Shown here in pieces: positions 52,442-62,704 of a DNA stretch of 64,000 nt. Position numbers and translations under genes: made by a program. Position 1 is the stretch's first letter. The number at the start of each line of letters is the position of its first letter. Source of the DNA: Globisporangium splendens (taxonomy: Eukaryota; Oomycota; Peronosporomycetes; Pythiales; Pythiaceae); NCBI GenBank assembly GCA_006386115.1, contig VFIW01000013.1, positions 434,001-498,000 on the forward strand, given 5' to 3'. Under the pieces are notes generated by a model, which searched no databases, was not told the DNA's origin, and saw only the letters and a list, made by a program, of their open reading frames with translations.

Positions 52442-54199
52442 ATGGAGCTAACCGAGTCTCCACTAGCAGGATGGAACTACAGCAGTTTGGAGAAGCGATG
52501 CACCATCGACCGTGACATCTTTGGCCCGACGAGCGACATCTCTCCATCCTTCCGAGGGTGTTGCTGGAATGCACTGACGAATTGCTTCTTGTTATGTGAT
52601 CCACTGCACTGTTGCGTGCGTGTGTACCGTGTGCGTGCCGATGGGGAAAGCGATCTAAAGTTTTCCCTGATGACAGGAATGACGATTGGAGAGAAAGGAA
52701 CGGGGTCAGGAAAGTTCATGCAACCTGTCGCTGTGGACGTCAACTTGCGCGGTGAAATTGCCGTAGCGGACACGAAGCTCAGTCGCGTGCAGGTGTCCAT
52801 GGGCAGCGGTACACTTCAGTACTATTTCGGACGACTGGGTAGCAGTCGCGGCGAGTTTCGGAATATCAGCGATCTGAAGTTCACGATTCTCGGTCATTTG
52901 GCGATCGTGGACACGGGGAATCATCGCATCCAAATCATGACTCAAACTGGTGGAATCGTGATGACAATCGGGAAACACGGGTGGCAGAACGGTGAGTTTT
53001 CCTCTCCATGCGCTGTTGAGGTTGCACAAAACGGGGATCTCTTTGTGTGCGACCAAGGCAACAAGCGTATCCAAAGACTCAGCGCTAAGGGCAAGTTTAT
53101 CGCTGTTTGGGGAAGTCGACGCGATCGATCTCGTCGGTCAAACGTTGTCTTGATGGGTGACGAAGTTGATGAGTACGGATTTTCGATCCCGGCTCCTCCA
53201 CTGGAGTCTGTGCTCGAGTCGCCGACAGATCTTGTGATTAATAGTAATGGTGAAGTTCTCGTGTGTGATTCTGGGAGACAGCAGATCCTGTTCTTTTCGG
53301 ACACGGGGAAATGTCATCATGTGCTTCATCTTCCACCCTCGTCGCAACCGTGGCAACCGGTCGCAATCAAGATTTGTAGCAACTCTTTCGTGATTATTTC
53401 GCGGTCTGTTCGCGCACAAAGCGCTGGGATTCACACCAATATTGACGCTCAAGCCAAGACGGAGGACTCGGAGGGTGCGAGCGTCGTTTCTAAAGTGGTG
53501 TACGACTTCATGCTGACAGCATATCCAGCACTGCAGCGGGTCTCAGTCAGGAAACTGAAGTCGTGGCCGGTACGCTCCATCGTGCAGACGTTGCGGTTCT
53601 TGACGTATACGGATGCAATCCAGATTCGATTGGTCAATCGTTTCTTTCACAGCGTATGTCGCTCGCTTCGGAATGAATGGAAGCTGTTCCCGCTGACAAC
53701 AGGCACTGGCACAATTCGCAAGTTCAATCGTGTGGTCACCAAAGCCACGGGGCTTGTCGCGATGACCGAAACGTTCGACAAATGGGCGCTTCGGATCTTC
53801 AAGCCGTCTAATCGAATACGGAAGCACGTCATGGATTTCGAATCGGGCTTTTGTCATGCGATCAGCTCGCTCTACGGCGCAATGTTTCGCTTTCAGCACG
53901 AAGACATCTTGAGAGAGCTGTTCCTGTGCCATTCCTCGCCGTCCGAGAAAACTGAGATCGATCAAGCTGCTTTCGTTGAAATCGTGACCCAAATTGAGGA
54001 AGTCCGAGCAGGATTCCTGAAGTGGGAGGAGTGCACTGCGTTTCACAGCAAGAAGCACCAGGTCCCACGCGTTCGAGACGTAGATACCCTCCCAAACGCC
54101 GTAAAAACGACGACCCAGATCCCGGACTCGCTTCGACTGGTCGAGCACGCGCAACAGAACCAAATGGATAAGCTCCTGCGAAAGCTTCAATCCCTGTGA
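52442..54199 (+). CDS. NHL-repeat beta-propeller protein with F-box-like segment
   Basis: Single exon, 585 aa. Residues about 60-330 contain NHL repeats: GEKGTGSGKFMQPVAVDVN, GEIAVADTKLSRVQV, FGRLGSSRGEFRNISDLK, LAIVDTGNHRIQIM, GWQNGEFSSPCAVEV, DLFVCDQGNKRIQRLSAKG, LVINSNGEVLVCDSGRQQI. These build a propeller used for protein or RNA binding. Residues about 365-400 (SWPVRSIVQTLRFLTYTDAI then QIRLVNRFFHSVC) look like an F-box, though weakly conserved. The C-terminal 150 residues are helical and not recognised. No RING or B-box is present, unlike TRIM-NHL proteins. A ubiquitin-ligase adaptor is possible if the F-box call holds. Confidence 0.82.
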   Translation: MELTESPLAGWNYSSLEKRCTIDRDIFGPTSDISPSFRGCCWNALTNCFLLCDPLHCCVRVYRVRADGESDLKFSLMTGMTIGEKGTGSGKFMQPVAVDVNLRGEIAVADTKLSRVQVSMGSGTLQYYFGRLGSSRGEFRNISDLKFTILGHLAIVDTGNHRIQIMTQTGGIVMTIGKHGWQNGEFSSPCAVEVAQNGDLFVCDQGNKRIQRLSAKGKFIAVWGSRRDRSRRSNVVLMGDEVDEYGFSIPAPPLESVLESPTDLVINSNGEVLVCDSGRQQILFFSDTGKCHHVLHLPPSSQPWQPVAIKICSNSFVIISRSVRAQSAGIHTNIDAQAKTEDSEGASVVSKVVYDFMLTAYPALQRVSVRKLKSWPVRSIVQTLRFLTYTDAIQIRLVNRFFHSVCRSLRNEWKLFPLTTGTGTIRKFNRVVTKATGLVAMTETFDKWALRIFKPSNRIRKHVMDFESGFCHAISSLYGAMFRFQHEDILRELFLCHSSPSEKTEIDQAAFVEIVTQIEEVRAGFLKWEECTAFHSKKHQVPRVRDVDTLPNAVKTTTQIPDSLRLVEHAQQNQMDKLLRKLQSL

Positions 54200-54370
54200 C
54201 TGCGTCTTTTCCTTCTGGTTGGTAACGCGTGCTCTTGCTAGTGAACTTTTGCTCTCCATTCGCATTGCGTGTTTTTTAAGCGACCTTCTCGAGGTGCAAT
54301 CTCACTGAGTATACTGGAACGTTTTGCGGCGTCTGCGGTGCTTGATGTTATGAATTGCCAACCTATCGCC

Positions 54371-54394
54371 AGAGAGAGAGAGAGAGAGAGAGAG
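54371..54394. repeat. GA microsatellite
   Basis: Twelve uninterrupted AG units, ending directly before an ATG. Confidence 0.9.
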
Positions 54395-54395
54395 T

Positions 54396-55262
54396 ATGCC
54401 CATGCGTGCTGCAATCGTTCGAGCAGCACAGAATGCAGATCAACATGCGGAGTTCTTAGACATCGACTTCAGTGGTGAACGAGTGCAAAAGTGGCACACA
54501 CACACACACGGCTTCACCTTCGAGCACCTTCATGGAGAAATGCCGCAAGGGCGAACTTGGGGGAATCAATGCGCACTCGCCTTGAAGTCTGGGCGGAGAA
54601 TGCGGAATGTACCACCCCAAAAAGATGCGCATGAGTTGAAGTGGGAAAGGCAACTGCTGTTTGATTGGTTGAAAAGATCTGGATTTGCAATAACATGTCC
54701 GTTTTGGTTGGCTATAAAGAAGCTTATGGATGGACAGGAGGGAACCAAGCGTCACATGGACATGGATACCGCCAACCAGCAATTGGTGGCGGCGCCGCGT
54801 AATCGATTGTGTGCTGCAGCATGCGCGTTCTTATCAGCCTCGTTCTCTGCAGTGTTTCCGTACACTCAGTCGATAAAAGCGCCATTTGGTAGGCTGCAAC
54901 CGCGCAATTTTGGCTACAGATGCGTTTCCATGCTGCCATTCGCTATCCTGCAAGATGGTTGTGAGCCAGACGCAGGATTGGCACTGCCGATTAGGGGGAG
55001 ATCTATAGACGCAACGCCAAAGGCGCTCTGCAGGAAGGCGGTTGATTATTGCCCCACTTGCGTGTGCATTTCTATCGAGTCGTCCATAGCCGCTATGTGG
55101 CCCGCCCTGCCTGAGCTCCATTCTTTCGAGCGCGCGGCCACTGATTTCTCTCGCAGAGCCTTCTGCAGGCGGATGGACTTCAACTTTCCTTCTCCTTCTT
55201 TCCTTTTCTTTTCCCTCCCTCGACTCCTCCCTCCCGAGTCCAATGTTGCCGAAATCAATTAA
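54396..55262 (+). CDS. Doubtful open reading frame, 288 codons
   Basis: The frame starts at an ATG immediately after the GA microsatellite and runs 288 codons without a stop, longer than expected by chance at this composition. The predicted product has no domain I recognise. It contains THTHG from a CA run and Ser/Phe/Leu-rich stretches from pyrimidine tracts near the end. The opposite strand is also open for 153 codons over 54834-55295, which weakens the case. Could be a lineage-specific gene or merely stop-poor sequence. Confidence 0.25.
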   Translation: MPMRAAIVRAAQNADQHAEFLDIDFSGERVQKWHTHTHGFTFEHLHGEMPQGRTWGNQCALALKSGRRMRNVPPQKDAHELKWERQLLFDWLKRSGFAITCPFWLAIKKLMDGQEGTKRHMDMDTANQQLVAAPRNRLCAAACAFLSASFSAVFPYTQSIKAPFGRLQPRNFGYRCVSMLPFAILQDGCEPDAGLALPIRGRSIDATPKALCRKAVDYCPTCVCISIESSIAAMWPALPELHSFERAATDFSRRAFCRRMDFNFPSPSFLFFSLPRLLPPESNVAEIN

Positions 55263-55541
55263 GTGCAGCGGACCCCTTGGTATATATTCCTTCACACTAT
55301 CTTTTTATGACAGTACTTATAAGAATGCAGGTAGACACTATTTGGAGAGAGAACAGCCTATTTTTGGGGTTTGTTTGCCACGCGGGCATGGATTGGCTGC
55401 TCCCTTTTGGCTCTCCGCCCGCCCCACGTGCAGAGCAATAGAATAAAACCAACCTCTGCCTGCAGACCGAACGAGAACAACGCGCGCAGCTCCTGTGTGT
55501 GTACGTGTGTGAGAAGGAAGAAGTTCAGGCGGTTGAGTCAC

Positions 55542-55565
55542 AGAGAGAGAGAGAGAGAGAGAGAG
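55542..55565. repeat. GA microsatellite before the PP6 regulatory subunit gene
   Basis: Twelve AG units end 23 bp before the start codon at 55589, probably within the 5' untranslated region. Confidence 0.85.
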
Positions 55566-55588
55566 GTGCCGCATTACAAACAGCAAGC

Positions 55589-58540
55589 ATGTCGCTCTTC
55601 TCCATGTCGGACGAGTCGAGCGTGTGGGGCAAAGGATCGTCGCTGTTCAACATCTCCAGGTGCGTTTCTTCTTCCAGAGGCTAGTGGGAATGGAGAAGGC
55701 GATGAAGCGTATATACACGCATAGCCTTCTATGTGGACTCGTGCATGCTGTCGGGAAGTAAGGAGGGGGGGATGAGAGAATGAGGGGCGAGTTGCTAAAA
55801 AAGATGATGTGGTGTGTTGGTTTGTATTGCGATTTTCGCGCGCAGCCCATTGAACGATTTGCTAGAGAAGGACGACTTTACGCTGGAGCAGGTGCTCGAA
55901 GAAGACGAACTGATCCAAGAAGTCAAGACGCGCAACACGAAGCTCTTGGAATTGTAGGTGGCTTGCTTTTTCTATGAACGCGGTTGTGTAGAAAGCATCC
56001 TTGATTCTTTTATATGCAGTGACATCATCTAATGTTTGACACACACGATTTGCAGCTTGTCGCAGGAGCAATCGGTGCTAAAGATGATTGAGTATGTGGT
56101 GCAGACTCCTGAAGACCCATCGGACGACATGCGCACGCTTAAGTACCCGTACATGTCGTGCGAAGTGATTTGTTGTGACATTATGAGCATCACGGAGACG
56201 CTGGCGGGCGCTTCCGATGGCAAGATCGTGGAAACCTTGTTTGAGTTTTTGTACCAATCGGGACCACTCGACTCCCGTCTTGCAGGATACTTTGAGAAGG
56301 TCGGTTTGGTGTTACTTGCCAATCTTCTCCAGTGACCAGGCGCGCATAACCGTTTGCTTGCTTTATGTGTGTCAATCATTCAATCTAGATCATGTCGATG
56401 CTCATGGTGCGCAAGCCACAGGAGATGACGGCGTTGATGAACAAGAATTCGGAAAAGTTGCTTAAAGGATTTGTGTCCCACGCCGATTCGTTCTCGATTG
56501 CGGAGCTTCTGAAACGTTTGCTGCAGCCGTACCACTCGGGTAACGTTTAGGAGCGAAAATCTCTTGCAGATATGCGGGGGTGGATGCATTTTGTGTTTAG
56601 TGCAGGCAAACTAACGGTATGAAACGTGTGCGCGTGTAGATTACATGGACGAGATGGATTTCCCCGGCATGTCGATGGGCTTCCCACCTTCCAACGCATG
56701 GTACGGTGGCGGTCACGATGACGATGACATTTCGGTCGGCACGCCAACGTCGTCGCTTCAAAAATCGCTTGCGTGGCAACACGAGACTCCGGTCGTTGAC
56801 TTGCTCATCGCCAACCTTGCGCCGACCGACAACGAAGGCAAGACTGTTGACAGTGACGTGCACAAGCACTCAGCCGAAGTGCTCGTCGACATCATCCACT
56901 GCGGCACTCGCGCGCAGCAAAACGATCCGGTGTCGCCAACTTCGATGAGCTCGCCGGTTTCGTTTGCGTTGTTGGAATATCTGGAGACCAAGGAAGTAGT
57001 GGAGAGGATCATTGCTCTGGCGATTCCAGCGGGATCCGAGACTTTTTGCGCGTCGTCGATGACGTCGGCGTTGTCGGTGCTCAGTGCTTTGCTTTCTCGC
57101 CATACCAACGCTCGATACTCGTCGTCGGAAGAGATGCCAGCGGCTGTTTCCTGCACCTTGGAAAGAATTCCTCAAATTTGTGCGACACTGAAGGGCGAAG
57201 ACCACGCTGCAGGTACGCTCCTTAACCAGCGTCACCAAGAGATTCCTCGTCTCGGCTTGCGCCGATTGAAGCTCGTGGGTCTCGTGGTGCTTTTGATGCA
57301 GTCGAAATACCACAAGGTCGACGCGGCTCTCCTGGAAGCGGTAAGAAGACTGTTTCAAATGAGACTCGTGCATACTCATTCTGATACTGACATTTTGTTC
57401 TTTGTTCCCTACGACGTACAGAACGTGATCGATACGTGCTTGGATCTCTTTTTCACGTTTGAATCGAACAATATGCTGCACGCTGACGTCGAAAGCATGG
57501 TGGTTGGCATTTTAGAGAACGGTGGACAAGATTTGCTGCTCGGGTTGATCAAAAATGGCCGCCTGTTGCCGCGAATCGTCGAAGCCCACAAAAAGAATGA
57601 CGAAGCCACTGCGGTTGCGAAGGGAAACTCACTCGGCTACATGGGCCACCTGCATCGTATTTGCAACATGATCATGTCGCTTGCTGAGGATGTCCGAGGC
57701 AGTACTGCAGATGGTAACTCGCTCAATGATATGACCCATGCTGATTCGGTGATGGAGCTTCTTGAAGAAGACCAATCTGTGTGGATCGCGTGGGAAGAGT
57801 TGTCGTCCAAGGTGCTTGCGCCGATCTACGAGCGCGAACGGTTACCGCTCGGCGGCGTCACCATCTCGTCTGGAAATGACGATCCGTACATGGGATTCAA
57901 CCAGAGCGACGACCTTTTGAACGCCCAATTCGCTGAGATGCTTGGTGCATCTGGATTTGGATCGAACCCATCAGATTTTGAGCACTATTTTGACCTCAAG
58001 AACAACAACGACACGCCCATGCTTCCTGAAATTATGAACGACAGCAGCAGCAGTGAAGAAGAGGATGACGATGAAGGCCGATTCGGCCACACGCGAGGCT
58101 CGAACGATGACTTCGACTTTGATCCGCGAGGAGTCGCGTCAACCTTCCCAACTTCAACCTCGGAGGCAGCGGGCAACACAGACGACAACGGAGACGCGAC
58201 CGACAGATGGGCCAAGTTTGAAGCAAGCGGCGCCTGGGCCAACTTTGACGACGCGACGGTGCCGGATTTCAATGCTTCGTTCGACACGACCCCAATGGAC
58301 GAATCGGAGATTTTGTCGGAAAAAGAATCGGAAACGGTGACCAGTACGACAACGACTACCATTACTACTACTACTGCTACTACTGCTACTACTACTGTGA
58401 CCGAGACGGTGTCTGCAGTTGTGGCGGAGACGGTGACCACCGAGACAGCGTCGGAAAGTGTGAGTGTTAGTAGTGTGAGTAGTGCCGAGACCAGTGCTGC
58501 TGCTGTAGAAGAAAAGACAGAGGAAGCCAAGGAAGGCTGA
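55589..58540 (+). CDS. SAPS-domain protein, PP6 (Sit4-type) phosphatase regulatory subunit
   Basis: Exons 55589-55659, 55846-55953, 56056-56299, 56389-56539, 56640-57340 and 57422-58540 keep phase for 797 aa. The SAPS signature opens the protein: LNDLLEKDDFTLEQVLEEDE, LIQEVKTRNTKLLEFLS, MIEYVVQTP and KYPYMSCEVICCDI. Helical repeats continue to about residue 560 (LLLGLIKNGRLLPRIVEAHK, MGHLHRICNMIMSLAEDV). The last 200 residues are acidic and disordered with a long Thr tract (around SESVTSTTTTTITTT). SAPS proteins are scaffolds for PP6-type phosphatases in cell-cycle and stress signalling. Intron 5 (57341-57421) is 81 bp without a stop, so an unspliced message would read through in frame. Confidence 0.92.
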
Positions 58541-58763
58541 ATGCAGTAGCAGCAATAGATTGACTATGATGAGGACAACGCTAGACGGAGACTCCACAGC
58601 TCACTATGGTAACCTTTTGTATTTTCTTTTTCTGGTAACAGAAGAAAAAGAATTTTATAGATGCACGGACGGACCCGTCGTTCACACTGATCGCTCTGCC
58701 CCATCTTCGCAGGTTTGTCCATGTTCGTTGAGAAAATCCCAATCAACGATAGGATCGACTCCC

Positions 58764-61746
58764 TCAATCTCTCGATCGGGATCGAGATCGTGAATACGAT
58801 CGCGGCCGACGCCTCCTATTGTATCTCCCGCGACTCGGACTTCTTCGATCCCGGCTTCGGCTTCTTCTCCGTTCCCGACTTCGAGTTCGACTTCTTCTCC
58901 TTCTACTGCGACTGCGACTATGGTCACGTCGTCTATACGACGACGACCGCTTTCTCGAGCGTTCGGATGAGCTTGACCGTCCTCTGTCTTTGCTGCCATG
59001 CCGCTCGCGTGGTTCGGGAGAGTTTCCGTCACGGGCTCTGCTGCTCGCTTTCGCTTGACCACCTCCAGTCTCGGAAACTGCAACGCTGTTGACTTCTGTA
59101 ATTGATGCACTCTCCACTTTTTGCTGGAGCTCTGCTTCTGAACTGTTGGATGTGCTCACAGTTTTGTTCGAAATTTGAGTCGAGACTTGGCTCTTGTTCA
59201 GTTCCACGTTCGGTGGCTCTATCTGGCTGGACTGGGCGAAAGAAGGCGGTGGTGGCGGAACCATAGGTGGAGGCTGGGCACCAGGTAGCCGCTGAAACGC
59301 GTGAGGAGGTGGCGGAGGCATCAGATGCTTGCCACTTGGTGGTGGTAGCACGTTCAGTGGTCGGGGAGGTGGAGGCATTACAACCGGAGGAGCGGGTGGC
59401 GCCGAAGATGGCAGTGTTGACTTTACGAACGCATTTTGGAATGAAGACGATAATGCAGCTGCTGAAGATGCCTTTACAAAAGGTTGACCTATCCTGGGTG
59501 CACCAAAACCCCGGCCGCCACGACCCCCACCACTGCCAGCACCAAAGCCGAGCCCTTTACGCTGATCCGCTTTACTCGTTCGTCGACTTTCTGACCAGCG
59601 CTCCATTTCTCGTTGGTCTTCAGCATCATTATCAGCTTGGCTTGACGCTACGTGATTGGTACTTTCATGTCGAGGCTGCTCTGACAAACTAGTAGGAGTT
59701 GTATTCGTCGTTGCAGCGGCCGGAGTCCCACGACGAAATCTCGGGTCCCGTTTCGCGAGCGACAGCAAATCTGGACCGACGGCTTGCCCCGACACATCCA
59801 TGTTGAACACCAACTGAGACGCGAATTGACTTTCACGGGGCGTGACCAAGGTGTACGCCGTACCGGGTTCAAATCCGTCGAGTCCCATTCGCCCTGTTCG
59901 CCCAATGCGATGCACGTGAATGTCAATGCTCTTTGCAGTATCAAAATTCACGACCGTTTTCACATCCTTGACATCGAGGCCGCGAGACGCGACATCGGTC
60001 GCCACCAGGATCTGACATTCGCCCGATTTGAATTTTGAAAGCGCTTCCGAGCGTTCTTGCTGAGACTTGTCGCCATGAAGGCACCATGACGGAAACTGCA
60101 TCGCGTTCAAATTCTTCGTGAGCTCTTCGCACCCCAACTTGCTCCCTGCAAAGATCAACACGCGGCCGTCGGCAACGATACGCTTCAGGTTTGACATCAG
60201 CCACGGCCACTTGGCATTATCGTTCGGCACGACCACGGCGATCTGATGGATGTCTTCGTTTGCTTGCCCAATCTTCCCGACTACGACCTTCACGGGGTTG
60301 TCGAGAATATCGAGCGCCAGAGCCTCGATACGGCGGCGAAACGTTGCCGAGAACATCAGTGTCTGCCGATCCGGTCGGATCTGCCCCATAATCGACCGCA
60401 GTTGCGGCTCAAACCCCATCTCAAACATGCGGTCGGCTTCATCCAGCACCACAAACGTCACGCGGTTCATCTTGACCGTTTTCTTGCGGATCATCTCAAT
60501 CAGCCGACCGGGCGTGGCCACGACAACTTCGGCGCCTTTGCGTACGACCTGGATTTGCTCCCATTTGCCCACGCCTCCGTAGATCGCGGCACACTTGGCG
60601 CTGTAGAGATGAAGGAATCTTTTGGCGTGTGTAAAGATCTGGTGCGCCAATTCGCGCGTTGGTGACAACACGATCGCGATCGGCCCTTCGTCCTTGCGCA
60701 GCTCGCGCTGGTCCATGACATGCTGCACCATGGGGAGCGTAAACGCAAGTGTCTTGCCGGACCCAGTCTTCGCGATGCCAATCATATCTCGCCCCGATAG
60801 CGCCACAGGAAACGTCTGGGTCTGAATTGCTGTCGGCGCTTCGAAGCCAAGCTTCATCAGCAGCGCGAGCATCTTCCGATCAAAGCCAAGGTGCACGAAC
60901 GAACGGATCGGAGATGGCACGTCCACGCCTTCGGTGCGTACCGAGAGCTCCTTTTGCAGCGCTTGCACGTCCTGCGGCGTCATCACCTTGACATCGGCAT
61001 GCGGTGTGTAAAAGTTCTTCCGAAACGACTCGTACTGGATGGCGCTGTGATCTACGGGAGCGAGCACTTCCATCGCTTTCTTGCCATCCACTTGGCTCTC
61101 GTCGTAATTGTCTAAACACGAAGGATTCCGCAAGTGTGTTTCGTGGATTTAGTCCATTAAACGCCATAATTGCGACTAGGATACTAACATGCAAGCACTC
61201 TTGCATTTACCTTCTTGGTCGATTCGTTTCGCCGTCGCGTACACTTCGTCGTCCGAGTCATCGAACGCGCCTCGACCATCCTGCGCCTTTGTGTGTTAAG
61301 CAACAGCCAGAGCGTCAAGCACAAGTGATCAGTAATAGTCTGTCGTATTGGACAACAACGTACGCGTGCATATTCGTCCAGATAGTCGTCGGCTTCATCG
61401 TCTCCATGGTTCAACACCGCAGGCTGCATCGACGCAAGGAAGCAAACAAGAGTAAGTACCAACACGCTATCAGCTCCCGTAGCATGCACTTTTGTGCAAT
61501 CCACCAGAGCCATACCTTGACGAATGGTTTCTTTTCGTCCTTTTGCTTGACGACTTGGGACTCGATGCCCTGCATGAACGCATCGAGCGGATCCACTTCG
61601 TCGTCATCGCCATTCACAGCTGCTGCACTCTGCTGCAGCATGTCGGCATCTCCGTCGACCTCATCATCGTCATCATCGTCGAAATAGTCCTTCGTGGCGC
61701 GCGCTTTCCGCCTCGCGCCGCGCAAGTACTCACGCTCGAGCTCCAT
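58764..61746 (-). CDS. DDX42: DEAD-box RNA helicase, DDX42-like
   Basis: Exons 61746-61516, 61423-61364, 61286-61211 and 61111-58764 keep phase for 904 aa. The acidic N-terminus (YFDDDDDDEVDGDADM, DPLDAFM) and PVDHSAIQYESFRKNFY match DDX42. Helicase motifs are complete: Q-motif GFEAPTAIQTQTFP, AKTGSGKT, PTRELAHQ, TPGR, DEAD (VLDEADRMFEMGFEPQ), SATF, ATDVASRGLD and HRIGRTGR. The C-terminus is proline-rich (PPPPRPLNVLPPPSGK) and ends in an Arg/Ser domain. DDX42 associates with the SF3b part of U2 snRNP in spliceosome assembly. Its start faces LSM6 across 166 bp. It converges on the PP6 regulatory subunit, with 223 bp between stops. Confidence 0.93.
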
Positions 61747-61912
61747 TTTGCAGAATGCTTGCTGGCCGATTTGAGCACTTGGTGGTGCCAACGGTTCAGT
61801 TGTGGTTCAATCTAACGTCTGATTAACTTTAAGAGTCTGATGGAGAGGAGGGGGGCACAATTGAGTTTGTTTGTTGGCGACAGACAAGGAAAAGCAACGC
61901 GGAAGCACAAGC
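61747..61912. promoter_or_regulatory. Probable bidirectional promoter between DDX42 and LSM6
   Basis: Only 166 bp separate the two start codons, so core promoters of both genes must fit here. Both products act in splicing or RNA decay. No initiator was matched with confidence. Confidence 0.5.
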
Positions 61913-62271
61913 ATGAGCGCAGAAGAAGATCGATCGAAGAAGACGCCGTCGGACTTCCTCAAGAGCGTACTGGGCCGTCCCGTGGACGTGAAGCTCAACA
62001 ATGGCGTCGAGTACCGAGGCGTGCTGGCGTGTCTTGACGGCTTCATGAACATCGCGATGGAGCAAACGCAGGAGTACGTCAATGGACAGCTCAAGGCGCA
62101 GTACGGCGACTGCTTCATCCGAGGCAACAACGGTGCGTTCGTCTTCGTATGTCTATGCGTGGGTGCGTTTTGTGTGTGTGTGTGTGTGCACGTACTGAGT
62201 TCTAAAGCGACTGACGATATGGGTGCTTGCTCGCCATGATCATAGTGCTGTACATCTCGGCGTCCAAGTGA
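61913..62271 (+). CDS. LSM6: U6 snRNA-associated Sm-like protein LSM6
   Basis: Exons 61913-62132 and 62246-62271 give 81 aa. After a short acidic lead, TPSDFLKSVLGRPVDVKLNN is the Sm1 strand set, GVEYRGVLACLDGFMNIAME holds the Sm1 loop, and GDCFIRGNNVLYISASK is Sm2 with the RGN motif completed by splicing. Length and order match LSM6, a member of both the LSM2-8 ring (U6 snRNA binding in nucleus) and the LSM1-7 ring (mRNA decapping in cytoplasm). It ends 433 bp before the next gene. Confidence 0.96.
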
Positions 62272-62704
62272 GTATGGCCAACCAGTGATGAACTATGGAC
62301 TAGTTAATTACAATGCAAACCACCAGGAGCAAGAAAAAAAAAGAGAACCAGCTTAATAAATGCATTTGATTCACTGCCATCTTGTTATCTTTTCCTCGCG
62401 CAGCCACGCACATCGTCAACACACAAGCAAGCATCGCAGTAGCATCGCAGCCGCACGAAGGCAATAGCGTAACCCTTTGTGTAACCCTCTGTTGGGTGCA
62501 AAGGGAACCGTAATATTTCTCCTGATTCTTTCGCTCATAAATTACTTCTCTGTCATCGGCTGCAAAAAGTGACCACGCCGCCCCTGAGTCGGTGGCATTG
62601 TCGTCACGCGCGCCAAAGGCAAAGCCGCCACGACACCCTCAAGCGCTCGCTGCAGAGACCGAACGACCGCCGCGCAGCGAGAGATTGTACAAGGAGAGAG
62701 GGGG
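62272..62704. other. Intergenic region, no gene seen
   Basis: About 430 bp between LSM6 and the BEACH gene, AT-rich at its start with a 10-A run near 62335. No coding pattern. Confidence 0.55.

Larger units (their letters stand above)
54200..55588. other. 1.4-kb region, mostly unassigned
   Basis: Between the NHL gene and the PP6 regulatory subunit. It holds GA microsatellites at 54371-54394 and 55542-55565, a CA run near 54498-54509, and CCAAT-type words (GATTGGTTGAAAAG about 54663-54676; GGATTGGCTG about 55389-55398). One long open frame inside is listed separately with low confidence. Confidence 0.5.
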
